A DNA stretch of 27,345 bases from Dehalococcoidia bacterium (GCA_009779655.1 WRDV01000002.1:1-27345), one strand, 5' to 3'; shown: positions 14,380 to 23,818, numbered from the stretch's first letter. Numbers and translations: made by a program. The notes: generated by a model not told the origin, from the sequence alone.

Positions 14380-15642
14380 ATGGGTAAGACATTAGCTGAA
14401 AAAATATTAAGTCAAAAGCTTGGCCGTGATGTCAATGCCGGCGATATCGTTGTAAGCCCGGTTGATTTGGCTTTCGCTCAAGACACCACAGGTCCTCTTA
14501 CAGTACGCGAGTTTCAAAGCAGCGGGTTCAAAACACTAGCTGATAAGCGCCGCACGATGCTTTTTCTGGATCATGCCGCCCCATCGCCCAATGCGCAGCT
14601 TTCCGCCGACCATATGCTTTTGCGCAGCTTCGCGCGCGACACCGGATGTATTATTTCAGACGTTGGTGCAGGCGTATGCCATCAGGTTGTAGCTGAAAGC
14701 ATGGCGCGGCCCGGAGACGTCATTGTTGGAGCCGATTCACACACAGTAACCGCAGGTGCGCTCGGCACTTTTGCCACCGGCATGGGCTCGTCTGATATAG
14801 CGGTTGCTTTCGCCTTAGGTAAAACTTGGTTTCGCGTACCAGAGACAATACGCATAGAGGTAAAAAATAAGTTCTCTCAATTCGTCACCGCAAAAGATCT
14901 CATACTGCATATTATCGGCTTAATCGGCGCCGACGGCGCTACATACAAAGCCTTGGAATTCGGTGGCAAAGCCATTGAAACCATGTCCATGGCCGGTCGG
15001 TTAACCATCGCCAATATGGCTGTCGAAGCGGGCGCCAAAGTCGGACTGTTCGCCTCAGATATGACGACAGAAAAAATGCTGCGCGAAATGGGCAGACCGG
15101 AACAATACCGCTCTATTTCTCCGGACAAAGACGCTGTTTATGAAAAAGTTATTGAAATTGACGCGTCAGCGCTTGAGCCAACTGTTTCCCGTCCGCACAC
15201 AGTGGATAACATCGTGCTATCCAATAGTCTAAGCGGTGTACGCATTCATCAGGTATTCTTGGGTACATGCACAAACGGACGGCTGGAAGACTTCGCCTTA
15301 GCTGCCAGCATACTGCGAAACAAAAAAATCCACCCTGACACACGGCTTATTGTAGCTCCGTCCTCCAAACGCGTACTACTACAGGCCATGGATGCCGGCT
15401 ATATGCGTATTTTCGTGGAAGCAGGCGGCACAATAATTCCGCCCGGATGCGGAGCCTGCCTCGGTCTGCACCAAGGCATACTGGGAGATGGCGAAGCCTG
15501 TCTTTCCACCGCAAACCGCAACTTTAAAGGACGCATGGGCAATCCAAACTCTTTCGTTTACCTAGCCAGTCCGGCGACAGCGGCGGCCACTGCTTTAAAA
15601 GGCGTAGTCGCCGATCCTAGGGAGGTGCTCCAAAATGTTTAA
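14380..15642 (+). CDS. Aconitase/IPM isomerase-family dehydratase, large subunit
   Basis: This 420-residue protein belongs to the short, two-subunit branch of the aconitase superfamily (LeuC, homoaconitase and some aconitases). Three cysteines that ligate the 4Fe-4S cluster are visible: C297 (GTCTNGR) and C357/C360 (PGCGACLG). Other family blocks are FLDHAAPSP, GADSHTVTAG and TGMGSSDIAVAF. By sequence it would be called LeuC. However, it is followed directly by the small subunit, isocitrate dehydrogenase and malate dehydrogenase, so I infer that it acts as the aconitase of a TCA-type pathway (citrate to isocitrate). I recall the same gene order in Dehalococcoides. GGAAAGGA lies before the ATG. 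It overlaps the small-subunit gene by 8 nt. Confidence 0.9.
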   Translation: MGKTLAEKILSQKLGRDVNAGDIVVSPVDLAFAQDTTGPLTVREFQSSGFKTLADKRRTMLFLDHAAPSPNAQLSADHMLLRSFARDTGCIISDVGAGVCHQVVAESMARPGDVIVGADSHTVTAGALGTFATGMGSSDIAVAFALGKTWFRVPETIRIEVKNKFSQFVTAKDLILHIIGLIGADGATYKALEFGGKAIETMSMAGRLTIANMAVEAGAKVGLFASDMTTEKMLREMGRPEQYRSISPDKDAVYEKVIEIDASALEPTVSRPHTVDNIVLSNSLSGVRIHQVFLGTCTNGRLEDFALAASILRNKKIHPDTRLIVAPSSKRVLLQAMDAGYMRIFVEAGGTIIPPGCGACLGLHQGILGDGEACLSTANRNFKGRMGNPNSFVYLASPATAAATALKGVVADPREVLQNV

Positions 15643-16132
15643 AGGCAACGCTTTCAAGTTCGGCGATAGTATTTCTACCGATTTAATTGTTCCGGGCAGA
15701 TTGGCACACCTGCGTTCTAATCTACCGGAGCTGGCCAAACATGTGCTGGAAGACGCCGATCCGACATTTGCTTCACGCGTGAAAGCAGGAGATTTCGTAG
15801 TGGGCGGCGACAATTTCGGTTTAGGCTCATCCCGCGAACACGCCCCATTAGTCATTAAGATGGCCGGAGTGAGCGCGGTGCTCGCCAAAAGTGTAGCGCG
15901 TATCTTCTTCCGTAATGCCATTAACAGAGGGTTGCCGGTTCTAATCTGCGATACAGATAAAATAAATGACGGAGATGAACTGGAAGTAGATATGAGCGCC
16001 GGTACCGTTAATGATATTACCAATGGCATAGTGCTTACTTTCAAACCTATTCCGGAAGCTATGCTGGCTATATTAGAAGAAGGCGGGTTAATTCCCTATA
16101 TCCAAAAACACGGTGATTTCAAGCTGGATTAA
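15635..16132 (+). CDS. Aconitase/IPM isomerase-family dehydratase, small subunit
   Basis: This 165-residue swivel-domain subunit pairs with the preceding large subunit. Visible motifs are FGDSISTDLIVPGRL near the start, GGDNFGLGSSREHAP (the catalytic SSRE loop) and the C-terminal PIPEAMLAILEEGGLIPY. The loop after PGR, which in this family helps set substrate choice (commonly YLVY or YLRT), reads LAHLRSN here and so fits neither standard pattern. This is consistent with a role other than leucine synthesis. The ATG at 15635 overlaps the large-subunit stop, and GGAGGTG lies 6-7 nt upstream inside that gene, so the two are translationally coupled. Confidence 0.9.
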   Translation: MFKGNAFKFGDSISTDLIVPGRLAHLRSNLPELAKHVLEDADPTFASRVKAGDFVVGGDNFGLGSSREHAPLVIKMAGVSAVLAKSVARIFFRNAINRGLPVLICDTDKINDGDELEVDMSAGTVNDITNGIVLTFKPIPEAMLAILEEGGLIPYIQKHGDFKLD

Positions 16133-16163
16133 ATCACGGTTGACCGCATATCGTGCCGTACCT

Positions 16164-16205
16164 GCCTCTCGCTGAAAAAGGAGAGGCGGTCTCTTTTTCA
16201 GCGAG
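16164..16205 (+). terminator. Two mutually exclusive hairpins before isocitrate dehydrogenase
   Basis: Structure 1: GCCTCTC (16164-16170) pairs with GAGAGGC (16181-16187) and is followed by GGTCTCTTTTT, a terminator-like arrangement. Structure 2: CTCGCTGAAAAA-g-GAGA (16168-16184) pairs with TCTCTTTTTCAGCGAG (16190-16205), 16 bp with one bulge and a 5-nt loop, which buries the T-tract. Both use 16168-16170 and 16181-16184, so they cannot form together. This resembles an attenuator between leuCD-like genes and icd, but no leader peptide or ligand site is evident. Confidence 0.55.
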
Positions 16206-16273
16206 TATGCTATGCGTTACAGTTTATTGTAGAATGGTCAGCGTAAACTCACAAAGGAGCAGGTTGGATAACT

Positions 16274-17359
16274 ATGGAATCTCATAATGTAACTCTCATA
16301 CCGGGCGACGGTATCGGTCTTGAATTGACCGATGCTACGCGCCGCGTGCTAGAAGCCACAGGAGTCAAATTCAATTGGGATATAGTGCATGCAGGAACAG
16401 ACGTGATGGCCGAATACGGAACACCTCTTCCGGATCACGTATTGGAATCAGTTCGAAAAAACAAAGTGGCTCTTAAAGGGCCTATCACAACCCCTGTCGG
16501 CTCAGGTTTCCGCAGTGTCAATGTTGCGTTGCGTAAGGAACTAGAGCTCTACTGCTGCCTGCGCCCATGCAAGAGCTACACAGGAACGCCCACGCTATAT
16601 AGCAATGTGGATCTCGTAGTCGTGCGTGAAAACATGGAGGATCTCTATGCGGGCATTGAATTCGAGAAGGACAGCGCCGATGCAAACAAGCTTATCTCTT
16701 TTCTGGGCGGCTTGAGCGCTAAAATTCGCCCGGACTCGGGCATCAGTATTAAGCCGCTATCCGAATTCGGATGCCGTCGTATCGTGCATTTCGCTTTTGA
16801 GTACGCCCGCGCAAATAAGCGCAAGAAGGTGACCGCCGTTCATAAAGCTAACATCATGAAATTCTCAGACGGTCTTTTCTTGGCAGTAGCCCGCGACGTG
16901 GCGCCGGCATATCCGGATGTTGAGTTTGAAGACCGCATAGTGGATAACATGACCATGCAGTTAGTAAAAAAACCCCAGCAGTTCGACGTGTTGGTCTGCC
17001 CCAATCTCTACGGGGATATAATCTCAGACCTATGCGCCGGGCTGGTAGGCGGTCTCGGCGTGGCGCCGGGAGCCAATTTAGGCGATGGCATAGCCCTGTT
17101 TGAACCAACTCACGGCAGCGCCCCCAAATATAAGGGCATGAACAAAGCTAATCCTATGGCCATGATACTCTCCGGCGTTCTTATGCTGCGCCATATCAAT
17201 GAGTTTGCCGCCGCTGAGCAAGTGGAAAGGGCCATTGCCGCCGTAATCGCGGATGGTAAAAATGTCACTTACGATCTTAAATCTGAAGACCGACAAGGCA
17301 GCGCCGTAGGCACATCACAAGTAGCCGACGCCATAATTGATATTATGGGGAAAATATAA
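16274..17359 (+). CDS. icd: Isocitrate dehydrogenase, NADP-type by motif
   Basis: This 361-residue beta-decarboxylating dehydrogenase converts isocitrate to 2-oxoglutarate. The substrate site reads S81-x-N-x-x-L-R (SVNVALRKEL) with the arginines of CLRP and VVRENMEDLY. The catalytic lysine is in VHKANIMK (K191), and the metal-binding aspartates are in DNMTMQL and YGDIISD (D248, D252). After EPTHGSAP comes K285-Y286, the pair that binds the 2'-phosphate in E. coli NADP-dependent ICDH (K344/Y345); NAD enzymes usually have D-I there. I therefore infer NADP specificity. The length is shorter than E. coli ICDH and nearer NAD-ICDH/IPMDH homologues, so isopropylmalate dehydrogenase is a lesser alternative. 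AAAGGAG precedes the start, and mdh follows after 40 nt. Confidence 0.9.
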   Translation: MESHNVTLIPGDGIGLELTDATRRVLEATGVKFNWDIVHAGTDVMAEYGTPLPDHVLESVRKNKVALKGPITTPVGSGFRSVNVALRKELELYCCLRPCKSYTGTPTLYSNVDLVVVRENMEDLYAGIEFEKDSADANKLISFLGGLSAKIRPDSGISIKPLSEFGCRRIVHFAFEYARANKRKKVTAVHKANIMKFSDGLFLAVARDVAPAYPDVEFEDRIVDNMTMQLVKKPQQFDVLVCPNLYGDIISDLCAGLVGGLGVAPGANLGDGIALFEPTHGSAPKYKGMNKANPMAMILSGVLMLRHINEFAAAEQVERAIAAVIADGKNVTYDLKSEDRQGSAVGTSQVADAIIDIMGKI

Positions 17360-17399
17360 CCTCACAAGTCAGTGTGTGTTCCGACTAAGGAGAAACAAC

Positions 17400-18329
17400 A
17401 TGAAAAAGACCAAAATCAGCATAATAGGCGCCGGCAATGTGGGCGCCGGTTTGGGGCAGCGCCTTATAGAAAAGGATTTTGCCGACATAGTGCTGGTAGA
17501 CATTGTGGAAGGGTTACCTCAAGGCAAAGCCTTGGATATCCTAGAATCCGGACCGATAGTCGGTTTTAGTCATTGCATCAGCGGATCTAACAACTATGCC
17601 GATACTGCTGACTCCGACGTCGTAGTTATTACGTCAGGCGCCGCGCGTAAGCCCGGCATGACGCGTGAAGATCTGCTTAAAATCAACACCGGTATCGTTT
17701 CCAGCGTGACTAAAGAGGCGGTTAAATACTCACCCGACTGCGTCATTATAGTGGTAGCGAACCCGGTAGATGCCATGACATGGGTAGCATATAAGACATC
17801 CTGCTTCCCGCGCAGCCGCGTGATTGGGCTTTCCGGCGTACTTGACGGAGCACGGTTTGCGACTTTCATCGCGCAAGCAACAAATGCTCCCGTCACCGAT
17901 GTTTCATGTTACGTGCTGGGCGAACACGGTGCCGGCATGGTTATCTTCCCGCGCCTTGCAAAAGTAAACGGCATACCTATCACTGAGATTTTACCAAAAG
18001 AAACTATTGACACGCTGACGCAAAGAGCTATTAACGGAGGCGCGGAAATTGTAGGACTGCTTAAGACATCCAGTGCTTTTTATGCTCCGTCAGCAGCTGT
18101 TGCGCGCATGGCAGAAGCCATAATCAAAAACACACAAGAAGTGCTGCCATGCGCCGCAGTGCTGTCCGGCGAGTATAATCTAAAAGACGTCGTTATCGGC
18201 GTGCCATTGAAACTGGGACAAGGCGGCGTACAAGAAGTTATTAGTATTGAACTTACACCTGACGAGTTGAGCACTTTAGCCGCATCAGCCGAGGCAGTTA
18301 AGAAACAGATCGACACTATTACTATATAG
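17400..18329 (+). CDS. mdh: Malate dehydrogenase (LDH-like type)
   Basis: The 309-residue protein interconverts malate and oxaloacetate. The Rossmann motif is GAGNVG at 10-15, with D34 after the second strand favouring NAD. The oxaloacetate-specific arginines R83 and R89 are in ARKPGMTRED, which separates malate from lactate dehydrogenases. R152 and the catalytic H176 (GEHGAGMV) are present. The frame is open 21 codons further upstream, but the AGGAG 7-8 nt before the ATG at 17400 fixes the start. It closes the TCA-type cluster. The fumarase genes that I recall downstream in Dehalococcoides are not here. Confidence 0.95.
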   Translation: MKKTKISIIGAGNVGAGLGQRLIEKDFADIVLVDIVEGLPQGKALDILESGPIVGFSHCISGSNNYADTADSDVVVITSGAARKPGMTREDLLKINTGIVSSVTKEAVKYSPDCVIIVVANPVDAMTWVAYKTSCFPRSRVIGLSGVLDGARFATFIAQATNAPVTDVSCYVLGEHGAGMVIFPRLAKVNGIPITEILPKETIDTLTQRAINGGAEIVGLLKTSSAFYAPSAAVARMAEAIIKNTQEVLPCAAVLSGEYNLKDVVIGVPLKLGQGGVQEVISIELTPDELSTLAASAEAVKKQIDTITI

Positions 18330-18384
18330 CAATAATTTATAGGATCAATCTGTCTACCATGCTAAAACGTCGCATGTCATGTTG

Positions 18385-18393
18385 TGCTATAAT
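18385..18393 (+). promoter_or_regulatory. Extended -10 promoter of degV
   Basis: A perfect extended -10 element, TGCTATAAT, occurs in the gap after mdh. No clear -35 lies at 16-18 nt upstream, which extended -10 promoters tolerate. Transcription would begin near 18400, giving a leader of about 100 nt. Confidence 0.5.
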
Positions 18394-18399
18394 CCAATG

Positions 18400-18503
18400 G
18401 AATTGAGGTATGCATATACCGGCACAAAACAGTGCTGTTATCATTCCCTCATTTTCTGAAACAATTCATCAAGCCTGTTTGATGAGATAAACAGAATTAA
18501 TAA
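18400..18503 (+). other. Structured 5' leader of degV
   Basis: Three small hairpins follow each other: GGTAT-GCAT-ATACC (18407-18420), GCAC-AAAACA-GTGC (18422-18435) and TCATCAA-GCCTGT-TTGATGA (18466-18485). The ATG at 18504 has no Shine-Dalgarno. No known riboswitch pattern is recognised. Confidence 0.35.
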
Positions 18504-19346
18504 ATGCCAGTAAAAATCGTAACCAACAGCACATCCGACATCCCAAAAGAAATTGCGGAAGAATTAGACATTACTATTGTTGCCGAATACGTCGTATTCG
18601 GCAACAAATGCTATAAGGATCGCATTGATATCAGCGAAGATGAATTCTATGAAAAGCTGATTCACGACCGTATTCGTCCAACTACCTCGCAACCTACGCC
18701 GCAGGACTTCCTTGAAGTATATAACAAATTAGGCAAAGACGCTGACGGCATCTTGTCAATTCATATCGGCTCGCATCTCTCAGGCACGATCCGTTCCGCG
18801 GAGCAAGCTAAAAAGCTTACCTGTACCAAATGCCCCATCGAAATCATTGATTCCAAAACTATTTCCATGGCGCTGGGCATAATCGTCATCACTGCCGCCA
18901 GAATGGCAAAAGAAGGCAACTGCTTCCAAGAGATTGTGGATGCGGTCAATGAGATGCTTAATCATATCCATGTACTTATCATGTTTGATACTCTTGAATA
19001 CCTTGCGCGCGGCGGGCGCATAGGCAAAGCTAAAGCCTTTGTCGGCTCCCTGCTCAAAACAAAACCGCTGTTAACTATTAGAGATGGCGAGTTTACGCCT
19101 GTACTACAGGCTTACGGCAAAACTAAAGCTAAGATTAAACTCATCGAGTTTGTCTCAAGATTTGAGAACATTGAAGAGCTATGCGCCGTATACAGCACCA
19201 ACCGCGAAGAAACTGTGGAATTGCTTAAGAAAATCACCTTTTTCCCTAATGAGCGCATCATTCTCTCGCGCTTAGGACCGGTCATCGGCGCCCATGCAGG
19301 CCCCGGCCTGATTGCTATCGCTGTAAAAACGAGATCAAGCTGTTAG
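18504..19346 (+). CDS. DegV family fatty-acid-binding protein
   Basis: DegV/FakB-type proteins bind a fatty acid in a deep pocket; in Firmicutes, FakB presents it to the kinase FakA. The 280 residues show the family start KIVTNSTSDIP, then PTTSQPTPQDFLEVY, the binding-loop region SIHIGSHLSGTIRSAEQA, GGRIGKAKAFVGSLLKTKPLL, and the end VIGAHAGPGLIAIA. No FakA-like kinase (DAK domain) is in the window. It is preceded by a structured leader and followed by uvrB 100 nt later. The specific ligand cannot be told. Confidence 0.93.
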   Translation: MPVKIVTNSTSDIPKEIAEELDITIVAEYVVFGNKCYKDRIDISEDEFYEKLIHDRIRPTTSQPTPQDFLEVYNKLGKDADGILSIHIGSHLSGTIRSAEQAKKLTCTKCPIEIIDSKTISMALGIIVITAARMAKEGNCFQEIVDAVNEMLNHIHVLIMFDTLEYLARGGRIGKAKAFVGSLLKTKPLLTIRDGEFTPVLQAYGKTKAKIKLIEFVSRFENIEELCAVYSTNREETVELLKKITFFPNERIILSRLGPVIGAHAGPGLIAIAVKTRSSC

Positions 19347-19446
19347 ATATCCTCCGTGAATTAAATCGGCGCGGCTTAATAGCCAAAGCTCTTCCCTTAA
19401 GCAGCTAAAGTTGCCTCTTCTTAGTCATCCTACTATACTCATAAGT

Positions 19447-21444
19447 ATGCCCCCTTTTGAAATAACCTCTGCTTTTCAACTAACAGGAGACCAGCCGCAG
19501 GCTGTGGAACGATTAGTTAAAGGCATTGACTCAGGCTACCGGCACCAAACACTGCTTGGCGTTACAGGCTCAGGTAAGACATTCACCATGGCTAACGTCA
19601 TTGCCCGCTTAGGTCGTCCGGCGCTTGTAATGAGCCATAACAAGACGCTGGCCGCACAGCTCTACGCAGAGTTTAAAGAATTTTTCCCGAATAACGCCGT
19701 TGAGTATTTTGTCAGCTATTACGATTACTACCAGCCGGAAGCCTACGTTCCTTCCAAAGACATGTATATCGAAAAAGACGCCGATATCAACGAAGAAATT
19801 GACAAATTGCGACACGCAGCTACCAAGGCGTTACTAGAACGGCGCGATGTGATTATAGTTGCCTCCGTGTCCTGCATATACGGTCTAGGAGAACCAGAAG
19901 AATACCGTAATTTCATATTTAATGTTCAAAAAAACAATGATTACCAGCGCCGCGACGTTCTTAAGCAGTTAGTTGCTATGCAGTATGAGCGCAATGATAC
20001 GGAGTTAACCCGCGGCAAGTTTCGCGTACGCGGCGACACGCTTGAAATACTCCCGGCTTATGAGGAAATAGGTCTGAAATTAGAGTTCTTCGGGAATACT
20101 CTGGAACGTATCACTTCTTTTGATACGCTTACAGGCGAAATACTCTCGGAAGCAGACACGGCAAGTGTTTTTCCGGCCAAGCACTTTGTCACCTCGCACG
20201 ATAAGCTGCATAAGGCCATTATCGGCATTCGCGAGGAGTTAACTCAGCGTATAACCGTGCTAAAAGAAGAAGGCAAACTATTGGAAGCAGCGAGGTTAGA
20301 AGCGCGCACCAACTATGATTTGGAAATGCTGCAGGAAGTCGGCTACTGCTCAGGCATAGAAAACTATTCTAGGCATATCGCGGGACGCGTAGCCGGCAGC
20401 ACTCCATGGACGTTACTAGATTATTTCCCGAAAGACTACATTACTATCATCGATGAGTCGCACATGAGTATTCCGCAAATTCGCGGGATGTACCGCGGAG
20501 ACTCAGAGAGAAAGCGCACTCTTGTCAATTTCGGCTTCCGCTTGCCATCGGCAATGGATAACCGCCCGCTCTCATTTGACGAGTTCAAGCAGCGCATAGA
20601 TCAGGCAGTATATGTCTCCGCCACTCCGTCAGAGTATGAGTTGACCGTAAGCAGCCAAATTGTAGAACAACTGGTGCGCCCCACAGGGCTGCTAGAACCT
20701 GCTATAGAAATTAAGCCCGCCGACGGGCAGATTGACAGCTTGTTCGATGAAATAAAAAAACATACTGACAATGGCATGCGCTGTCTGGTGACCACGCTAA
20801 CCAAAAAGCTGGCGGAAAAGCTGGCGGACTATCTGGCTGAGATGGACGTCAAAACACATTACCTACACTCTGAGATGGATACTTTTGAGAGAGTGGAAGT
20901 GCTGCGCGATTTGCGCTTGGGCGTGTATGACGTCGTGGTCGGCATTAACCTTTTGCGCGAGGGGCTCGATCTGCCTGAGGTTAGTTTGGTTGCCATACTG
21001 GACGCTGACAAAGAAGGCTATCTGCGTTCAGAACAATCGCTTATACAAACTATGGGGCGCGCCGCGCGCCATGTTGAAGGACGCGTAATTATGTATGCCG
21101 ACCGCATTACCGGCAGTATGCAGCGGGCTATAAATGAGATAAACCGACGCCGAGCCATACAAGAAGAATACAACCTTAAGCACAACATCACTCCGCAGGG
21201 CATCAAAAAGGGCATTAAAGACATTACCGAACGCGTTAGGGCAGCCGGCAATGCAGACGAAACTCTCCCCAAGTTCATACCGAGCGCAAACATGTCGCAT
21301 GAGGATAAGGCAAGAATTGTGAATGCCATGAAAAAACAAATGAAGCAAGCAGCTAAGAATCTTGATTACGAAAAAGCAGCCCTGCTACGCGACCGCATCA
21401 CAGAGTTGCGTCGCGACCTAATCAGTAAGCCGCTCGCTAAATAG
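19447..21444 (+). CDS. uvrB: Excinuclease ABC subunit B
   Basis: UvrB is the damage-verifying helicase-like subunit of nucleotide excision repair. The 665 residues contain Walker A GVTGSGKT at 38-45 and the strand-separating beta-hairpin region YYDYYQPEAYVP near 91. The DESH box is at 336-339, followed by helicase motifs IVEQLVRPTG, LHSEMDTFERVEVLRDLR, GINLLREGLDLPEVSL and QTMGRAAR. The C-terminal UVR domain (NLDYEKAALLRDRI) binds UvrC. The frame is open from a TTG at 19411, but I use the ATG at 19447, which gives the usual family N-terminus; neither has a Shine-Dalgarno. uvrA and uvrC are not in this window. Confidence 0.96.
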   Translation: MPPFEITSAFQLTGDQPQAVERLVKGIDSGYRHQTLLGVTGSGKTFTMANVIARLGRPALVMSHNKTLAAQLYAEFKEFFPNNAVEYFVSYYDYYQPEAYVPSKDMYIEKDADINEEIDKLRHAATKALLERRDVIIVASVSCIYGLGEPEEYRNFIFNVQKNNDYQRRDVLKQLVAMQYERNDTELTRGKFRVRGDTLEILPAYEEIGLKLEFFGNTLERITSFDTLTGEILSEADTASVFPAKHFVTSHDKLHKAIIGIREELTQRITVLKEEGKLLEAARLEARTNYDLEMLQEVGYCSGIENYSRHIAGRVAGSTPWTLLDYFPKDYITIIDESHMSIPQIRGMYRGDSERKRTLVNFGFRLPSAMDNRPLSFDEFKQRIDQAVYVSATPSEYELTVSSQIVEQLVRPTGLLEPAIEIKPADGQIDSLFDEIKKHTDNGMRCLVTTLTKKLAEKLADYLAEMDVKTHYLHSEMDTFERVEVLRDLRLGVYDVVVGINLLREGLDLPEVSLVAILDADKEGYLRSEQSLIQTMGRAARHVEGRVIMYADRITGSMQRAINEINRRRAIQEEYNLKHNITPQGIKKGIKDITERVRAAGNADETLPKFIPSANMSHEDKARIVNAMKKQMKQAAKNLDYEKAALLRDRITELRRDLISKPLAK

Positions 21445-21463
21445 AATTAAGCGCAACGCCATC

Positions 21464-21508
21464 TAGAATGCTAAGAAAAAACTGAGAGCATGCACTCTTA
21501 GCATTCTA
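21464..21508. terminator. Inverted repeat between convergent uvrB and ftsK
   Basis: A 13-bp perfect stem, TAGAATGCTAAGA (21464-21476) and TCTTAGCATTCTA (21496-21508), flanks a 19-nt loop containing GCATGC. On the minus strand the loop carries six T's after a small inner hairpin. It lies between two convergent genes and probably serves as a bidirectional terminator, though no T-tract follows the outer stem. Confidence 0.55.
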
Positions 21509-21530
21509 TAACGTTAGGGAAAAACCTCGT

Positions 21531-23818
21531 TTAAAAATTATCATCCCGAGGAACTTCGGCGCCGCCGTCAGGCATACTATCCATTTCAGCCTTAAGCTGG
21601 TCATAAAGCCGTGCCGCACGCGGATAGCCGATACCGAGCTTGCGCTGTAAGAAAGAAGCCGACATCTGGTTGTGTTCATTTGCCAGCTGGCGCACGGTAT
21701 CCATGAGCGGGTCACCCGGTTGGCTTTCCTTTTTGGTAAAAGCCGGAGCCGTTGCGATCTCAGACGCATTTAGCGGCGCGATCTCCTCTTTTTTCTGACT
21801 ATTCCAAAAATAAACCAAGCGTTCTACCTCAGCGTCAGAAACATAGCATCCCTGCAACCGTTTTGGTTTGACCGCATCTCTCGGCGCATAGAGCATATCA
21901 CCGCGTCCAAGCAGTTTTTCAGCGCCAACAGCGTCCAAGATTGTGCGCGAGTCCACCTGTGACGTGACCGCGAAGCTAATTCGCGTCGGGAAGTTAGCTT
22001 TTATAAGACCGGTTATAACATCCACAGACGGGCGCTGAGTAGCCACAACCAAATGAATTCCGACAGCGCGCGCAAGCTGCGCCAGGCGGCATAATATATG
22101 CTCCACTTCATCAAAGCCAGCCATCATCAAATCGGCCAGCTCATCTATCACCAGCACAATGTAATGCATCTTATCTTTGCCAGACTTGCTCTCATTGTAA
22201 GCGTCAATATTGCGCGCGCTTACCGCTTGCAATTTCTTGTACCTGTTATCCATCTCCATATTAAGCCAGCGCAACGTGGAAAGCGCCTTGTCCGTATCCA
22301 CAACTACAGGCGCTGCCAAATGAGGCAAACTGCTAAATTGTGTTAGTTCCACGCGTTTGGGGTCAATCAAAATCAGCTTGACGTCATACGGCGTATTGCA
22401 CATGAGAATACAGCATATAACGGCATTGAGACACACCGTTTTACCGGATCCGGTAGAACCGGCAATCAACAAGTGCGGCATCTTAGCTAGGTCATCCGCT
22501 ACGGCCTCGCCGCCGGCGCCTTTTCCTAAAGCCATAGCCAATCTCGTCTTCGCTAGCAGTTTTTGAAAGCTATTGGCCTCAATAATTCCGCGCAGAGTAA
22601 CCGTACTATAAATCTTGTTGGGAACCTCCAGTCCTACAATTCCCTTGCCGGGCACGGGAGCCTCAATACGAATGGTAGGCGCGGCAAGGGCAAGGGCTAA
22701 ATTATTAGACAAGGCGGTAATGCGCTCCACTTTAACACGCGTGCGAGAAAGCTCCTCATCGCGCACGGTGACATTGCCGTCGCTGTCCTTCTGATGTACG
22801 CGCTTAGTTTTAATATCCCATCCGGGCTCAATGCCAAACTGCGTCACGGTAGGCCCAACATTAATCTCCGTAACCTTACCCGCTACGCCATAGCTAATCA
22901 GCGCGTCCTCTATCACCTTCGCGCGCTGTTGATTATCCGCGTCGCTAAACTCCATTTCCTGCGATTTATCAAGCAAATCAATCGGAGGCAGTTTCCAGCC
23001 GTCCACCTCAACTACATCAGTAGATTCGCCGTATTTGCGCCATATATCCTGCGCTACCTGCTTATCACCGGTTTTGACACCGGCGCCAACCGCAGCCAGT
23101 GCGGCGGATGTTCTCTTAGCCTGACTATTCGCAGAACTTTTGTCTTTGTCAGCGCCTGAATCACCAAATTCAACCGCGTCTGACGCAGTACGCGGCAATA
23201 CTCTCTGGCGCGAGACTGAAGCAATAGTTGAAGCCTTTTCCTGCTTAGGTTTAGGTGCCGGCATTCTAACCATGCCAACCAGCCCGTGCCAAACAGCCTT
23301 GACAGCGCGCCAAACAACAGCCGGCAATAACAGCGCCAGGGCCGCAAGCAGCAATGCTACTAATCTGAGTATGCCGGTTATACTGCCATCGCTTACAATA
23401 CTCCTGCCTACACTGCCGCCAAGCGACATAAGCCCCAGCACTCCCCAGATGACAAATACCAGCACAATAGCGCCAAGCCAACGATACCAATAGTTCAAAG
23501 TCCAACGCTTGGCGAACCCGGACAACCGGTCGCGGAAGAGAACGCATACTGCAACAATGATTCCTATAAGCAAAAGGATTAAGCCCCAGCCAAGCATTCC
23601 ATATGTTCCGTTAATAAAATTACTCGCTACGCGCGCTATATTGCTCCATTGCCAGATCAATAATGCTATAACGGCAACCAGCAAAATAACTCCAAGCAGC
23701 CATAGCCAAATGGACTTTGTTGCGCGTTTTTTACCCGGTTGAAAGCTGTTTTTTGTTTTGTGATTATCCTTTGCCTTAACTTGTTTTTTCTTAGTCTAAA
23801 ATCCTGTTTTTTAGCCAT
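21531..23818 (-). CDS. ftsK: FtsK/SpoIIIE DNA translocase, needing a -1 frameshift
   Basis: FtsK/SpoIIIE pumps DNA through the division septum. The main frame (minus strand) shows four membrane segments, a basic/low-complexity linker, Walker A GSTGSGKT, Walker B YIVLVIDELADLMM, and a C-terminal gamma winged helix (MSASFLQRKLGIGYPRAARL). The main frame's first usable codon is a TTG at 23684, which would cut the first membrane segment and has no ribosome binding site. A well-placed start exists upstream in another frame: ATG at 23816-23818, with AGAGG 6 nt before it and 9 nt after the RNase J stop. It encodes MAKKQDFRLRKN and reaches A AAA AAC; a -1 shift there joins the main frame after codon 12 and gives about 762 residues, the normal length. 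Without the shift, translation stops after 50 codons at 23666. The cause is either programmed frameshifting or a one-base deletion. Confidence 0.93.
23783..23789 (-). other. A AAA AAC slippery heptamer in ftsK
   Basis: On the minus strand the heptamer sits with codons 11 (AAA) and 12 (AAC) in the zero frame, the exact X-XXY-YYZ register needed for -1 slippage. Slipping makes the next codon CAA (23783-23781), in the frame of the rest of FtsK. An AGGA (23802-23805) lies 12 nt upstream, near the distance at which internal Shine-Dalgarno sequences stimulate -1 shifts in dnaX. No strong downstream hairpin is visible. Confidence 0.6.

Noticed and set aside
14380..16132. Calling the two dehydratase subunits leuC and leuD
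   Set aside because: Family similarity allows it, but the TCA gene context and the unusual specificity loop argue for an aconitase role, so I left the symbols blank.
19315..19408. A 31-codon open stretch (ending KALPLSS) between degV and uvrB
   Set aside because: It has no start codon, and the DegV protein already ends at its usual place, so it is most likely chance.
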